A stretch of DNA of 64,000 bases from Rhodococcus sp. 06-462-5 (GTDB lineage Bacteria; Actinomycetota; Actinomycetes; Mycobacteriales; Mycobacteriaceae), in assembly GCF_002258315.1 (NCBI RefSeq), contig NZ_NOYD01000048.1:56455-120454 (forward strand). The letters run 5' to 3'. The translations under genes were made by a program, and so were the position numbers. The notes under the pieces are model-generated. The model worked only from the letters and a program-made list of their open reading frames with translations, was not told the origin of the DNA and ran no database searches. Each line of letters starts with the position of its first letter. Positions within the stretch are counted from its first letter, which is position 1. Below are positions 1-9,324 of the stretch, one piece after another.

Positions 1-500
1 GAGTTCGCGGACAGCCTGTCCCGGCGACCGATGACCGCCCGAGCCTTCAGTAGGCCTGGAACACCTCGCAACGACGTGTTCGACGACCGCGCGAACGCCT
101 CCAAAATGATCCACTCGAAGGCGATTTGAGGTGTGGTTACGCCATCTTTCGAGCTCTCGGCGTCAACGCTGTCGCAGATGACGCCGCCCACAGCGATGGC
201 GGTGAGTAAGCGGAACCGCGCCATTCTGGCTCGCAGATCGGGGACGAGTTGGTTCGAGAGCTGTTCCGAGATGGTGCCGACGCCCATCGGGTCGAGGCTT
301 CCCTCACCGGCTACCGGCGGATCGAACTCAGAGAGGTGCGGGAGCGTGAACCCGGCGAGGGGTGAGGTCACTGAAACCGCTCATTGCGGGATGCATCTAG
401 AACAAGGGCCACGAGTCGGTTCTACCAGCTAACGATGCTTCCGCGCAGGATTCCGCCCAACGCAGTCGAGCGATGCCGGCCTAACTGCTTGGACGAGCGT
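1..500. other. No supported intact gene; degenerate left edge
   Basis: No reading frame here looks like an intact protein. Frame 1 is open from the window edge to a stop at 127-129 and could be the tail of a gene that begins outside the window. Frame 3 is open in two pieces (to 207-209, then 210-365); its second part (about 234-362) reads as a plausible acidic and arginine-rich helix but lacks a start and a recognisable family. The pattern of short protein-like pieces separated by stops fits a decayed gene or the ragged border of an accessory island. Confidence 0.4.
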
Positions 501-544
501 GACCGGCGACGCGGGCAGTAGAACCTCAAAACAGATGGCCACCC

Positions 545-823
545 CCGTCCCACTGGGGACACGCCAGTCTGGACTCGGACGGTGAGGAGGTCCTGCCCGA
601 GGCTCACTACGGGACACCGGATGAGTTCGATGGGATTCTGCGGTTCACAGCGGTCATCGATGCGCGATAGACCTCGGTCTTGATGAGGCGGTACGGCATC
701 GACGGTGCGAAGCCTCGCACGTTGTCGCAGGTGGCGGCGGAGATGAACCTCAGGCTCTTAGTCATCGCGAGCCTTGCGAAGTGGGGTGAAGTCGTCGGAG
801 CAGGAGGCGGGGAGGTCAACTGA
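545..823 (+). pseudogene. Remnant of a sigma-factor region 4-like gene
   Basis: In one frame, broken by a single stop (TAG 668-670), the translation from about 683 reads RRYGIDGAKPRTLSQVAAEM. This matches the pattern of sigma-70 region 4 (basic stretch, YG-[LI]-DG, PRTL, helix of the -35-binding helix-turn-helix). Upstream in the same frame a stretch ending FTAVIDAR sits where the start of region 4 would be. The sequence after the match (from about 750) loses the expected second HTH helix, which suggests a small deletion or frame change. No start codon or upstream sigma domains are visible. Calling it a pseudogene is inference; it might also be the tail of another HTH protein. Confidence 0.35.
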
Positions 824-1003
824 TCAGCTCAACGGGTGAGACGGGACGCAGATTAGGCGAAGCGCCCAACACGTAATGGTTTGCAGTCGCCGACCGACAA
901 CACGGTATGTAGTTCGTCAGCGTAGTCAGATTGTCGACTTTGTCTCTTTCATGTCGCGTGTCTGGCACAGTTTGGCTCAACAACGAGGAGGGGGGACGGT
1001 TCG

Positions 1004-4000
1004 ATGAATGGGTCGACGTTCCGCAGGGAGTGGTTGTCAGATAAAGAGTTCGAGATTGGACGCCGACTGGAGAAGGCATCGTTGGTGGTCGAGATCAACA
1101 TCGACGAGAACGAACTGCGTGACCTTCAGACGATGTACGGCGGACAAGCAGCTGAGATGTTAAGAGTGGCGGTACCGCCGGACAAGATCATCACGCGCTA
1201 TCCAGCGCTGACTTTGGCCATCTTGGCAGGTCAGGCGTGTTTAGGGTACGAGCAGCATCGATACTGGAACGAATTTTTTCTCCAGCTGAACCTCCAACGC
1301 GATCAGCTGTTCGAACAGTCCCTTCGCAGGGCCCTTCGGCCCCTGTTGAAGCGGTTTGGCCTACGGGACTTCCCTGAGCTCAAAAATGATTACGTCCAGC
1401 TGATGGCCTTGCATTCGGCGTTCCCCGTGTACTGCATGGGGGATATCGTTGTGCTTTTGGAGCAACGTCTGGTCAGCGGGACTGAGATGACCGGTGCTGC
1501 GGTCATTGAGTGGCTGCATGAGCCAGGTAAAAAGCACCGGATGAACAATCTCGATGTACCGGTTCGAAATTTCATCCAATTTGGTGGCCAGCTGGCTGTT
1601 GATGTCATCAACCGCATCATCGAGTTCATTGCATTTACCGCACAGACCGAGGACTGGTCCGCGTCCGAGATCGATCTCGAGACCGCCACCACTGGTCTTC
1701 CAACTCTGTTACTGGACCGACTTATAGAATTGTTGAAGGAGCGGCCTTTTGGGAGTGGCACGAAGGGGGCAATTTCTAGACAGCGCCGAATGCGGAAGCC
1801 GAGTATTGCATATATACCGCTCGATCGGCAGGTCGTTGTGGAGGTGCCGTACCCAGAGCTGACCCCGATGGAGCCGTGGCGTCTCTCTTTCGATGGTGAG
1901 ACTGTTGAGGTTCTTGCAGAGCCAGGGTGGGGAGTGCCGGCCGGTGATGAGCATCCGCCCACTGTGGTGCCGGTGCAGAGCCCTGTACGCGAAATTCTGA
2001 TGCAACACCTAGCTAGCGGCGAACGAGTTCAATTGCCGGTCGTAGATAAGCGAGACCCACTCCTGATCTTCGACATTGATGGACGTTGGATCCCAAAACA
2101 CACAACTCTGCCCAGAAGTAGTGTGCTCGCTCTGATGCCGGTGGACTCTGTCGTGGTCGAGGCCAGCACCGGCGATAAATTGGAGCCATCCGGACCTGTC
2201 CTTCCGCCGGCCGGATGGCGCGGATGGGTCGTAGCGGAATTCGACTTGTCGGGTTCTCGCGGGATTGCTCTGGAGCGGGACGGTGTACACACAGCAGGCG
2301 CGTCTCGTGAGATTCGTGAACCAACAGCTCCGGAGTTCGAGCATGGAACCCCGTCGGCAGGACTTCAGACTTTGAACGGTTTGACCGTGTACGGGTCGAG
2401 ACCCGAAATCATCCTGCCCGCGAACCCCGGCCAGCAACCAGTCGAATGGCGGATCAGGATACGACGTTCCGACTCAGCCCTGTGGCTGGTCGACACTGAA
2501 GTTCAGGGCGAAGACGAAGAGCAGGTCATGGATCCTTTTGTAGGGATCGATGACGCCGTGCTGGGTCTTTACGAGATTCAAGTTGCGGGTCCCGTGGGGT
2601 CAGACATCCGACAACAAGCGTTCTATGCGGAGGGCATCGAAGTCGAATACAGTCGTCCCTTCCGGTGCCCAGTAAAGGGCGGTTTGGAGCCGGTAACAGC
2701 GACTACCAGTAGCGAGTGGGACCTCCGTGTTGAGAAGCCGTTAATCGACTTCGCTGTCACGGACCGCGACAAGCTGGTAACCATCACTCAGGGCTCCCTG
2801 ATCCATCGGCTGCGATTGACCCCTCCCTATTTGCAGATTCGTGCCGATGTCGTCGGCACGCCGGCGCTGTGGCTCAGTCACGCAGCGGTTCTGGCACCGG
2901 CGGACTTGGAAGCGGACCGCGACATTTCGCTGCACGCTCCAGGCGCAGAAGCGGCTGTGTTTCAGTTGAAGACCGAGAACGGCAGGCTGCTGAAGGACGT
3001 CACGCCGAATACGCCTCACTATGAATACTTTCAGACCTCGAGTCGCATCTTCTACGACGCCGTGCGTTCTGCCGGTTCGTGTCGGATTGTTGCGTTGGTC
3101 GATGACGAGCAGGGACGAACCGTCGAGATAGTTCTCGTGCACGTTCGGCCCACCGCGTTGTGTACCGGTGCACAGGTGAGCGGTGCTTGCTTGATTCTCG
3201 AGAACCCCGCGGACGAAGAAGATCTTGCTGTCAACATCTGGGCGAAGACAGCTCCATGGAGGCAAGTGCAGACGGTCGCCGTCGCGAACGGACAGGCTGA
3301 GATACCACCGGACTATCTGAATGCGGGCCCTCTGCTGACCCAGGTGTTCGTAGACGATCCGTGGGTCTCGATCACTCCTCCTTCGTGGCCCGACACGTTC
3401 GCGATCGAGGTCTTTCAGACCGGTTGGATGAGAGACGAGGATCGCGGACGCGACAATTTAGCACGCTTCCTAGCTGCAGCTGGGCCTGCGCCGTCGGGGG
3501 CTATCAATATGCCAGAGGTATGGTCGGCCCTCGCCCTCTTGCCTCTGGAGTCTGAGGACGTACACACCCAGCAGTTGAGGTCAGCACTCAGCCGGATCCT
3601 TGGGGAGAATTCGCGTGCCGCTCTGGAAGCCCTGGGAAACAGCACCATTCCGTTGCCGGAGATGATGTCGCTGTTGATACGAACCGGACTCGTCTTCCGC
3701 AGCTTTGCGTCTGAATCGACGTTGAACGATCTGCATCCAAATCCTTGGGTCGGTTGCATGGTCGAGATGGCAGATCTGCCCTCCCTTTACGAACGACGTG
3801 ACTATGTCGGCGGGGAGAGAACGCAGACGTTGGACTATTTGGAGGATAAAGGCGGCATCACGTTGATAGAAGTCCTCAGCCATGGAAAATCCCGCGAACT
3901 TTACGAGGGTGTCTTCGATCGTCAAACAATGATGTTCGATGCCCTTCCTGCGTCCAGAGTGGAAGAAATAATCGAGAAGGCACGCTTTGTGCCCGGCGCA

Positions 4001-4420
4001 CTGCTCGATATCGATACACGGGTCAGTGCAGTTATCGACGCATTCCACGCGCGCGATGACTGGACTCGTGAGGGCTGGTCGCCTTCGTTTGGCTCGGCGA
4101 CCGTGCGCGCACTGGATGTTATCCGGCGGACTCGCGGCCAGATACATCGAGAGGTCACCGCTCGGAACGAGAAGCTGGACGGTGTCGATACAACGGCGAA
4201 CCGCTGGATGTTGATGCCGCTGCAATCATTGGCCATGGCCGTCCTCGCGCGGATGGATGCTCACGGATTGCTCCGCCACTCGCCGCTCACCACTGACTTT
4301 CAGGAATCCTGGGCGCGTCTCGCTCGAATGTGCCCTGGTCTTGTCATGACCGACTTGCTGATCGCCGAAGCCTTAGCAACCCACGCCAGCCATGGTGATT
4401 TGATCGGAGAATACAGATGA
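1004..4420 (+). CDS. Large partner protein A of a helicase system (1,138 aa)
   Basis: I do not recognise a named domain. The protein is collinear over its length with the product at 9321-12683. Shared landmarks are PALTLAIL-GQA near residue 70, a CMGDIV segment, TGAAVIEWL, VRNFIQFGGQLAVDV around residue 190, DPLLIFDIDGRWI in the middle, GWMRDEDRGRDNLARFL around 810, and CPGLVMTDLLIAEAL at the C-terminus. The N-terminal ~220 residues look helical, the centre (roughly 250-780) looks beta-rich, and the C-terminal third is helical again. No Walker or nuclease motif is apparent. ATG 1004 is preceded by AGGAGG at 986-991. The stop overlaps the helicase start in ATGA, so the pair is translationally coupled. 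By position and size it resembles the large partner of DUF1998 helicases in Druantia type III (DruH), but that link is untested. Confidence 0.85.
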   Translation: MNGSTFRREWLSDKEFEIGRRLEKASLVVEINIDENELRDLQTMYGGQAAEMLRVAVPPDKIITRYPALTLAILAGQACLGYEQHRYWNEFFLQLNLQRDQLFEQSLRRALRPLLKRFGLRDFPELKNDYVQLMALHSAFPVYCMGDIVVLLEQRLVSGTEMTGAAVIEWLHEPGKKHRMNNLDVPVRNFIQFGGQLAVDVINRIIEFIAFTAQTEDWSASEIDLETATTGLPTLLLDRLIELLKERPFGSGTKGAISRQRRMRKPSIAYIPLDRQVVVEVPYPELTPMEPWRLSFDGETVEVLAEPGWGVPAGDEHPPTVVPVQSPVREILMQHLASGERVQLPVVDKRDPLLIFDIDGRWIPKHTTLPRSSVLALMPVDSVVVEASTGDKLEPSGPVLPPAGWRGWVVAEFDLSGSRGIALERDGVHTAGASREIREPTAPEFEHGTPSAGLQTLNGLTVYGSRPEIILPANPGQQPVEWRIRIRRSDSALWLVDTEVQGEDEEQVMDPFVGIDDAVLGLYEIQVAGPVGSDIRQQAFYAEGIEVEYSRPFRCPVKGGLEPVTATTSSEWDLRVEKPLIDFAVTDRDKLVTITQGSLIHRLRLTPPYLQIRADVVGTPALWLSHAAVLAPADLEADRDISLHAPGAEAAVFQLKTENGRLLKDVTPNTPHYEYFQTSSRIFYDAVRSAGSCRIVALVDDEQGRTVEIVLVHVRPTALCTGAQVSGACLILENPADEEDLAVNIWAKTAPWRQVQTVAVANGQAEIPPDYLNAGPLLTQVFVDDPWVSITPPSWPDTFAIEVFQTGWMRDEDRGRDNLARFLAAAGPAPSGAINMPEVWSALALLPLESEDVHTQQLRSALSRILGENSRAALEALGNSTIPLPEMMSLLIRTGLVFRSFASESTLNDLHPNPWVGCMVEMADLPSLYERRDYVGGERTQTLDYLEDKGGITLIEVLSHGKSRELYEGVFDRQTMMFDALPASRVEEIIEKARFVPGALLDIDTRVSAVIDAFHARDDWTREGWSPSFGSATVRALDVIRRTRGQIHREVTARNEKLDGVDTTANRWMLMPLQSLAMAVLARMDAHGLLRHSPLTTDFQESWARLARMCPGLVMTDLLIAEALATHASHGDLIGEYR

Positions 4421-7400
4421 CGGATCGCCTGGATCCCCTAGCGGCAGCTGAACAGATCGACGGTAGCTACAAACGATATTTGAAGACATTGCTCGGACCA
4501 AGCGACCCGGCACTAGCGAATGCGTTCGACGAGGCGATCGACGACACCCGCCTGCTGACGAAGGGGCCGCTACTGGAACTAACTCCTCCTTACGCGCCAG
4601 GTAAGTCCCTGCCTGATCTGATCGCAGAAGGCGTTCTCAGACCGGGCTTAGCGGATATCTTCCCAAACTCGACCACTCTCAACAGGCCGCTCTATGAGCA
4701 TCAAGAGCAGGCCATCCGCAAAGTCGTGTCTGGTCGAAACATTGTGGTCAGCACCGGAACAGGTTCAGGAAAGACCGAGAGCTTTCTGCTGCCGATCATC
4801 AATTCGTTGATCTCCGAGCGGGAAGCCGGCACTCTCGGCCCCGGTGTTCGCGCCTTGCTGTTGTACCCCATGAACGCTCTTGCCAACGATCAGCTCAAGC
4901 GCCTTCGTCATCTGTTGAAGACCCTGCCGGACATCACCTTTGGTAGATACACCGGTGAGACTCTGGAATCTGCTGCCAAGGCTGCAAATAGCTTCCAGTC
5001 TTCAAATCCTGGCGAAGAACCATTACCGAACGAGCTCTTCAGTCGTGAAGAGATGCGATCAACTCCACCTCAAATTCTTCTCACGAACTACGCGATGCTC
5101 GAGTATCTGCTGCTTCGGCCTGCGGATCTCGATCTATTCGACGGCCCATCCTCAGGACATTGGCGTTTCATCGCGCTGGATGAGGCGCACGTCTACGACG
5201 GTGCGCAGGGGTCCGAGGTAGCACTGCTGCTCAGACGATTGCGACAACGAGTCGCGCCTGAGACGGCCCTCCAGTGCATTGCAACGTCGGCCTCGTTGGA
5301 TGGCGATCCGGACGAAGCCATGACATTCGCTCGAAACTTGTTCAATGCAGAATTCGAGTTCGTTCCCGGCGATAAAGCTCGTCAGGACCTTGTCACACCT
5401 ACTCGTCTGAAGCGGATGGAACCTGCTTCCTGGCAGATGACCGACGATGAGATTGTCGAGTGGGCGTTACCAGCCGCCGAACACAGTGCAATCGCCATGC
5501 GCACGCACCACAATGACGTGGCGGAAGCGCTTCACACCGAAAGAACGATTACTGCACTCCGCGAGGCGCTGTCGGATGGGCCGATTGACGCCTTTGCACT
5601 CGCTGAGCGGCTCTGGCCCTCTGATACTTCTGCGGATCAGAAGCTTCAATCACTGGTTGCGCTGGGATCGTCAGTTACCGACAGCAGTGCAAATCCGGTG
5701 CTCTCAGCTCGGTACCACATGTTCGTGCGCGCAACCGAAGGCGCGTTTGTCAGCTTCGGCGATGACGGACCAACCGTATTGCTCGGACGACACGAGATTG
5801 ACCCCGTATCGAAGCGAGCTATGTTCGAGTTCGGAACCTGTCAGCGTTGCGGCGCGGTGCACCTCGCTGGCGACGTTGATATCCGAAAGAACGGAAAATT
5901 CTTCGTTCCGACTGTTCGAAATGATGCGTCGGTCAAATGGTTGGTTCTCACCGACGCTTCGAATGCCAGCATCGACGAAGACGAGGAAACCTTTGCGGAT
6001 AGTGAAGTAAAGGACGACGCCGGGGTGCGATATCTCTGTGCTGGCTGCGGATTGCTGACAGACGCGGAAGGAATCTGTCCGGTAGCCGATTGCCCTGGCG
6101 GCCCCACCAAGCGCGTGCGTGAACACCGTGGAACGAAGAAGGCCATGAGTACCTGTACCGAATGCGGTGCGCGCGCGAGGCAACTGATCAGACGACTACG
6201 GACCGATGTCAATGCGGCACCAGCTGTCATCACAACAGCCCTTTACCAACAACTACCTCCGGCTGAGTCCGGGCCGAGCCGAGAACAGGTAGGTGAGGGA
6301 CGTAAGTTGTTGATGTTCTCCGACTCTCGGCAGGCGGCCGCCTTTGCTGCGCCGTACCTTGCTCGCACGTACAGCCGGCTCCTCGAACGTCGCTACCTCA
6401 CTATGGCCATGCGCGACAAAAAATATGCCGATGAAGATCTCACTTTGGAGGACCTGGGGATAGTTGCGCGTAAGAAGGCAAAAGACGCGCATCACTTTTC
6501 GGAGAGTGTCGGCCGGGTTGCGCTTGAGAAAGCTGCGAACGAGTGGGTCATGGGCGAACTCGTAACGATGGATCACAAACAGTCTTTGGAAGGTCTGGGA
6601 TTGATGCGAGTCGCTATCGCAAGGAAGCGTGGCGTCGATCCTCCGAGAGCTCTTGTCGGTCTAGGCTTGTCAGAAGCGCAAGCATGGGACCTTCTTGACG
6701 AGTTGCTCAAAACAGTTCGACTCCAGGGTGCCGTCAATCTCTTGGACGAAGTAGACATCCGGAGTGAGCGGTTCGAGCCTCGGAATATGCGGATCCGCAT
6801 TACGCGAATCGGATCAAATTCCAAGACAAAAGTAATTTCTTGGCTACCTAGTGGGAAGCACTCGACCAACAACCGTGTCCGTTTCGTCTCGAAGGTGTTG
6901 TTGGCTTTAGCTTCGAATGCCGATCCAACGAAGGTGTTGGACGGGTGCTGGCGCTTTCTGTCGGAGCATGGATACGTTAAGCACGAGCCCGACAAGTTCG
7001 AGGCAGACGCCTACCAGATTGATCACACCCTACTGAGGGTTCGCAATGGGCTCGACTGCGGCTGGCTTCGGTGCAATACCTGCCGGCGTGTGACGCCATT
7101 CTCGGTGCACGGTGTGTGTCCGAATAGCAGCTGTCCTGGTCTACTTGTGCCGTACGTAATTCCATCTGTAGACGAGGATACGAACCACTACCGCAACTTG
7201 TACGGGACCCTAAATCCTGCGCCGCTATCTGCGATGGAGCACACTGCTCAGTGGACTGCGCACGAGGCAGCCGAGATACAGCGTGACTTCGTGCAAGGCA
7301 AAGTCAACGTTTTATCGTGTTCTACCACTTTCGAGCTCGGTGTGGACGTCGGCGATCTCCAGTCAGTGGTGATGCGAAATATGCCACCGAAGACGGCCAA

Positions 7401-9324
7401 CTATGTTCAGCGCGCGGGTCGCGCAGGACGCCGTGCAGCCTCTGCTGCACTGGTTCTCACGTATGCAAATCGAAGCTCACACGATCTCGCCAAATTTCAA
7501 GACCCAAAGTCGATGATCAACGGGCATATGCGGATTCCGTGGATCCCCATCGAAAATGAGCGGATCGGCCGTCGGCACGCACATTCCGTTGCGTTAGCCG
7601 CATACTTCCGCCATGGGTTCGAGGCGACGGGTCTGCCCTGGAAGCAGGCCGGAGAGTTTTTCCGCTCACCATCGGACGCCGTTCAATCGCCCGCCTCGCT
7701 GGTTAGATCATTTCTCACCCCTGTGCCGCGCGAAATGAACGAAGACTTGCTGCGGATTCTCCCTCCTGAGGTACAGGACGAAATCGGCATCGATTCTGGG
7801 GAATGGGTGAACTATCTTTGCAATTTGCTGGATACGGTTGAGCAAGAAGTTGAAAACGACTTCCAGGTGTTTCGTGAACTCATTGAAGATGCCAAGAAGT
7901 CCGAAGAGTTCCGCTTGGCGGATCAGCTCAAGAAAACCCTCCGTACTATCGATCAGCGCCAACTTCTTGGATATCTTGCGAACAAGAATGTACTGCCGAA
8001 GTATGGCTTTCCTGTGGATACTGTAGAACTTCGTACACTGCATTGCCAAGAACCGATCGGCTCGAAGTTAGAGCTGTCGCGAGACCTGAGTCAAGCGATT
8101 TACGACTATGCACCCGGAAACCAGATCGTCGCTGGGGGCAAGGTGTGGACATCCGGCGGCATACATCGGATCCCCAAGCGTGAACTCGAGCATTTCGAGT
8201 ATCGGGTATGTAAGAGTTGCAATAATTTCGAGGCGGACCACGTGCTGGGTACAGCTGAGGTGTGCGCCAAATGCGGGGAGCCGCCCGCGCCGACCCGCAA
8301 GTTCATCATTCCAGAGTACGGGTTCGTCGCAGAGCGAACCGCGACTGATGTGGGCACGGCGCCGCCTGAACGTAGGTGGAATGGGGCGAGCTACGTGGAA
8401 GACATCGGTGAGGTCGTCGATACCTTCACGTGGCAGTCAACCGGCGGTATCGCCGTCGCAGCTAAGGCTGGAATTCGAGCGAGTATGGCAGTCATTTCGG
8501 AGGGTGAAGGAGCTGGCTTCACTACTTGTAAATGGTGTGGATGGGCGGCACCCTATGTTGGGCGGCGGACGGTTCGAGTGCACGATCGGCCGATGACCGG
8601 CCGGCCGTGTGAAGGGCCGTTGGAGTTGGTGTCGCTTGCGCACCGATACCAAACGGACGTTGCCGAATTCACGTTTGGCAATGTGGCCTACGACAAGGAG
8701 ACAGAGGCCAGATGGCTGTCGGTGCTCTACGCGCTCCTCGAAGGAGCATCGAAAGTCCTCGAAATCAGCCGCGATGACATAGATGGCACATTGTCTTGGA
8801 CGGCTGACGGACGTCGAAGCATCGTCCTTTTCGATACAGTTCCCGCCGGTGCCGGTGCCAGCAAGAAGATCGCCCAGAACCTTGAGGTTGTCTTGAAAGG
8901 CGCTGTAGAAAGGCTCAACTCGTGTGACTGTGGTGAAGAGACGTCGTGCTATGGGTGTCTACGGGCGTACCGAAATGCCCGCTATCACGACCGACTGACT
9001 AGAGGCGGAGCGCTGACGATCTTCCGTCAAATATCTGTGGCTGGAGGTCTCTCGATCGAGTGGCAGAAAGTGATTGAGTTGGTAGCCCTCGAAGCTCGGC
9101 CGCTGCTCTCTCAGCTAGCTCAGGCCAACGTGCGCGTTCCAGAGATCGGTGTCGAGGTTGGCGATGGCGCATGGCCCGTCGAGGTCCTCTGGGCTGATGC
9201 GAATCTCGCGATTATGGACACTGATGACGTAGACCGAGATAGCTGGATGTCGGAACATGGTTACCGAATTCTTCATCTGGAACGGGTGGATGTCGACGAG
9301 TTGGTAAAGCTCTTAGCAGGGTGA
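4417..9324 (+). CDS. DEAH-box helicase with C-terminal MZB/DUF1998 domain (1,635 aa)
   Basis: This is a superfamily 2 helicase. Walker A is GTGSGKT at residues 114-120, motif Ia follows in LLYPMNALANDQL, DEAH is at 255-258, and motif III is ATSAS near 290. The second RecA lobe has a FSDSRQAAAFAA motif, and motifs V and VI lie at about 963-1007, ending QRAGRAGRR. At least five cysteine pairs (near 475, 541-560, 580, 886-907, 1265-1288) suggest inserted zinc knuckles. The C-terminal cluster C-x-C-x5-C-x2-C at about 1504-1515 is the MZB signature seen in MrfA/YprA-type and defence helicases. The last ~60 residues resemble the tail of a Vsr/PD-(D/E)XK-like fold. It overlaps its upstream neighbour in ATGA and its downstream neighbour in GTGA. 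DruE-like, DISARM-like and MrfA-like proteins all share this core, so the subfamily is unsettled. Confidence 0.93.
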   Translation: MTDRLDPLAAAEQIDGSYKRYLKTLLGPSDPALANAFDEAIDDTRLLTKGPLLELTPPYAPGKSLPDLIAEGVLRPGLADIFPNSTTLNRPLYEHQEQAIRKVVSGRNIVVSTGTGSGKTESFLLPIINSLISEREAGTLGPGVRALLLYPMNALANDQLKRLRHLLKTLPDITFGRYTGETLESAAKAANSFQSSNPGEEPLPNELFSREEMRSTPPQILLTNYAMLEYLLLRPADLDLFDGPSSGHWRFIALDEAHVYDGAQGSEVALLLRRLRQRVAPETALQCIATSASLDGDPDEAMTFARNLFNAEFEFVPGDKARQDLVTPTRLKRMEPASWQMTDDEIVEWALPAAEHSAIAMRTHHNDVAEALHTERTITALREALSDGPIDAFALAERLWPSDTSADQKLQSLVALGSSVTDSSANPVLSARYHMFVRATEGAFVSFGDDGPTVLLGRHEIDPVSKRAMFEFGTCQRCGAVHLAGDVDIRKNGKFFVPTVRNDASVKWLVLTDASNASIDEDEETFADSEVKDDAGVRYLCAGCGLLTDAEGICPVADCPGGPTKRVREHRGTKKAMSTCTECGARARQLIRRLRTDVNAAPAVITTALYQQLPPAESGPSREQVGEGRKLLMFSDSRQAAAFAAPYLARTYSRLLERRYLTMAMRDKKYADEDLTLEDLGIVARKKAKDAHHFSESVGRVALEKAANEWVMGELVTMDHKQSLEGLGLMRVAIARKRGVDPPRALVGLGLSEAQAWDLLDELLKTVRLQGAVNLLDEVDIRSERFEPRNMRIRITRIGSNSKTKVISWLPSGKHSTNNRVRFVSKVLLALASNADPTKVLDGCWRFLSEHGYVKHEPDKFEADAYQIDHTLLRVRNGLDCGWLRCNTCRRVTPFSVHGVCPNSSCPGLLVPYVIPSVDEDTNHYRNLYGTLNPAPLSAMEHTAQWTAHEAAEIQRDFVQGKVNVLSCSTTFELGVDVGDLQSVVMRNMPPKTANYVQRAGRAGRRAASAALVLTYANRSSHDLAKFQDPKSMINGHMRIPWIPIENERIGRRHAHSVALAAYFRHGFEATGLPWKQAGEFFRSPSDAVQSPASLVRSFLTPVPREMNEDLLRILPPEVQDEIGIDSGEWVNYLCNLLDTVEQEVENDFQVFRELIEDAKKSEEFRLADQLKKTLRTIDQRQLLGYLANKNVLPKYGFPVDTVELRTLHCQEPIGSKLELSRDLSQAIYDYAPGNQIVAGGKVWTSGGIHRIPKRELEHFEYRVCKSCNNFEADHVLGTAEVCAKCGEPPAPTRKFIIPEYGFVAERTATDVGTAPPERRWNGASYVEDIGEVVDTFTWQSTGGIAVAAKAGIRASMAVISEGEGAGFTTCKWCGWAAPYVGRRTVRVHDRPMTGRPCEGPLELVSLAHRYQTDVAEFTFGNVAYDKETEARWLSVLYALLEGASKVLEISRDDIDGTLSWTADGRRSIVLFDTVPAGAGASKKIAQNLEVVLKGAVERLNSCDCGEETSCYGCLRAYRNARYHDRLTRGGALTIFRQISVAGGLSIEWQKVIELVALEARPLLSQLAQANVRVPEIGVEVGDGAWPVEVLWADANLAIMDTDDVDRDSWMSEHGYRILHLERVDVDELVKLLAG

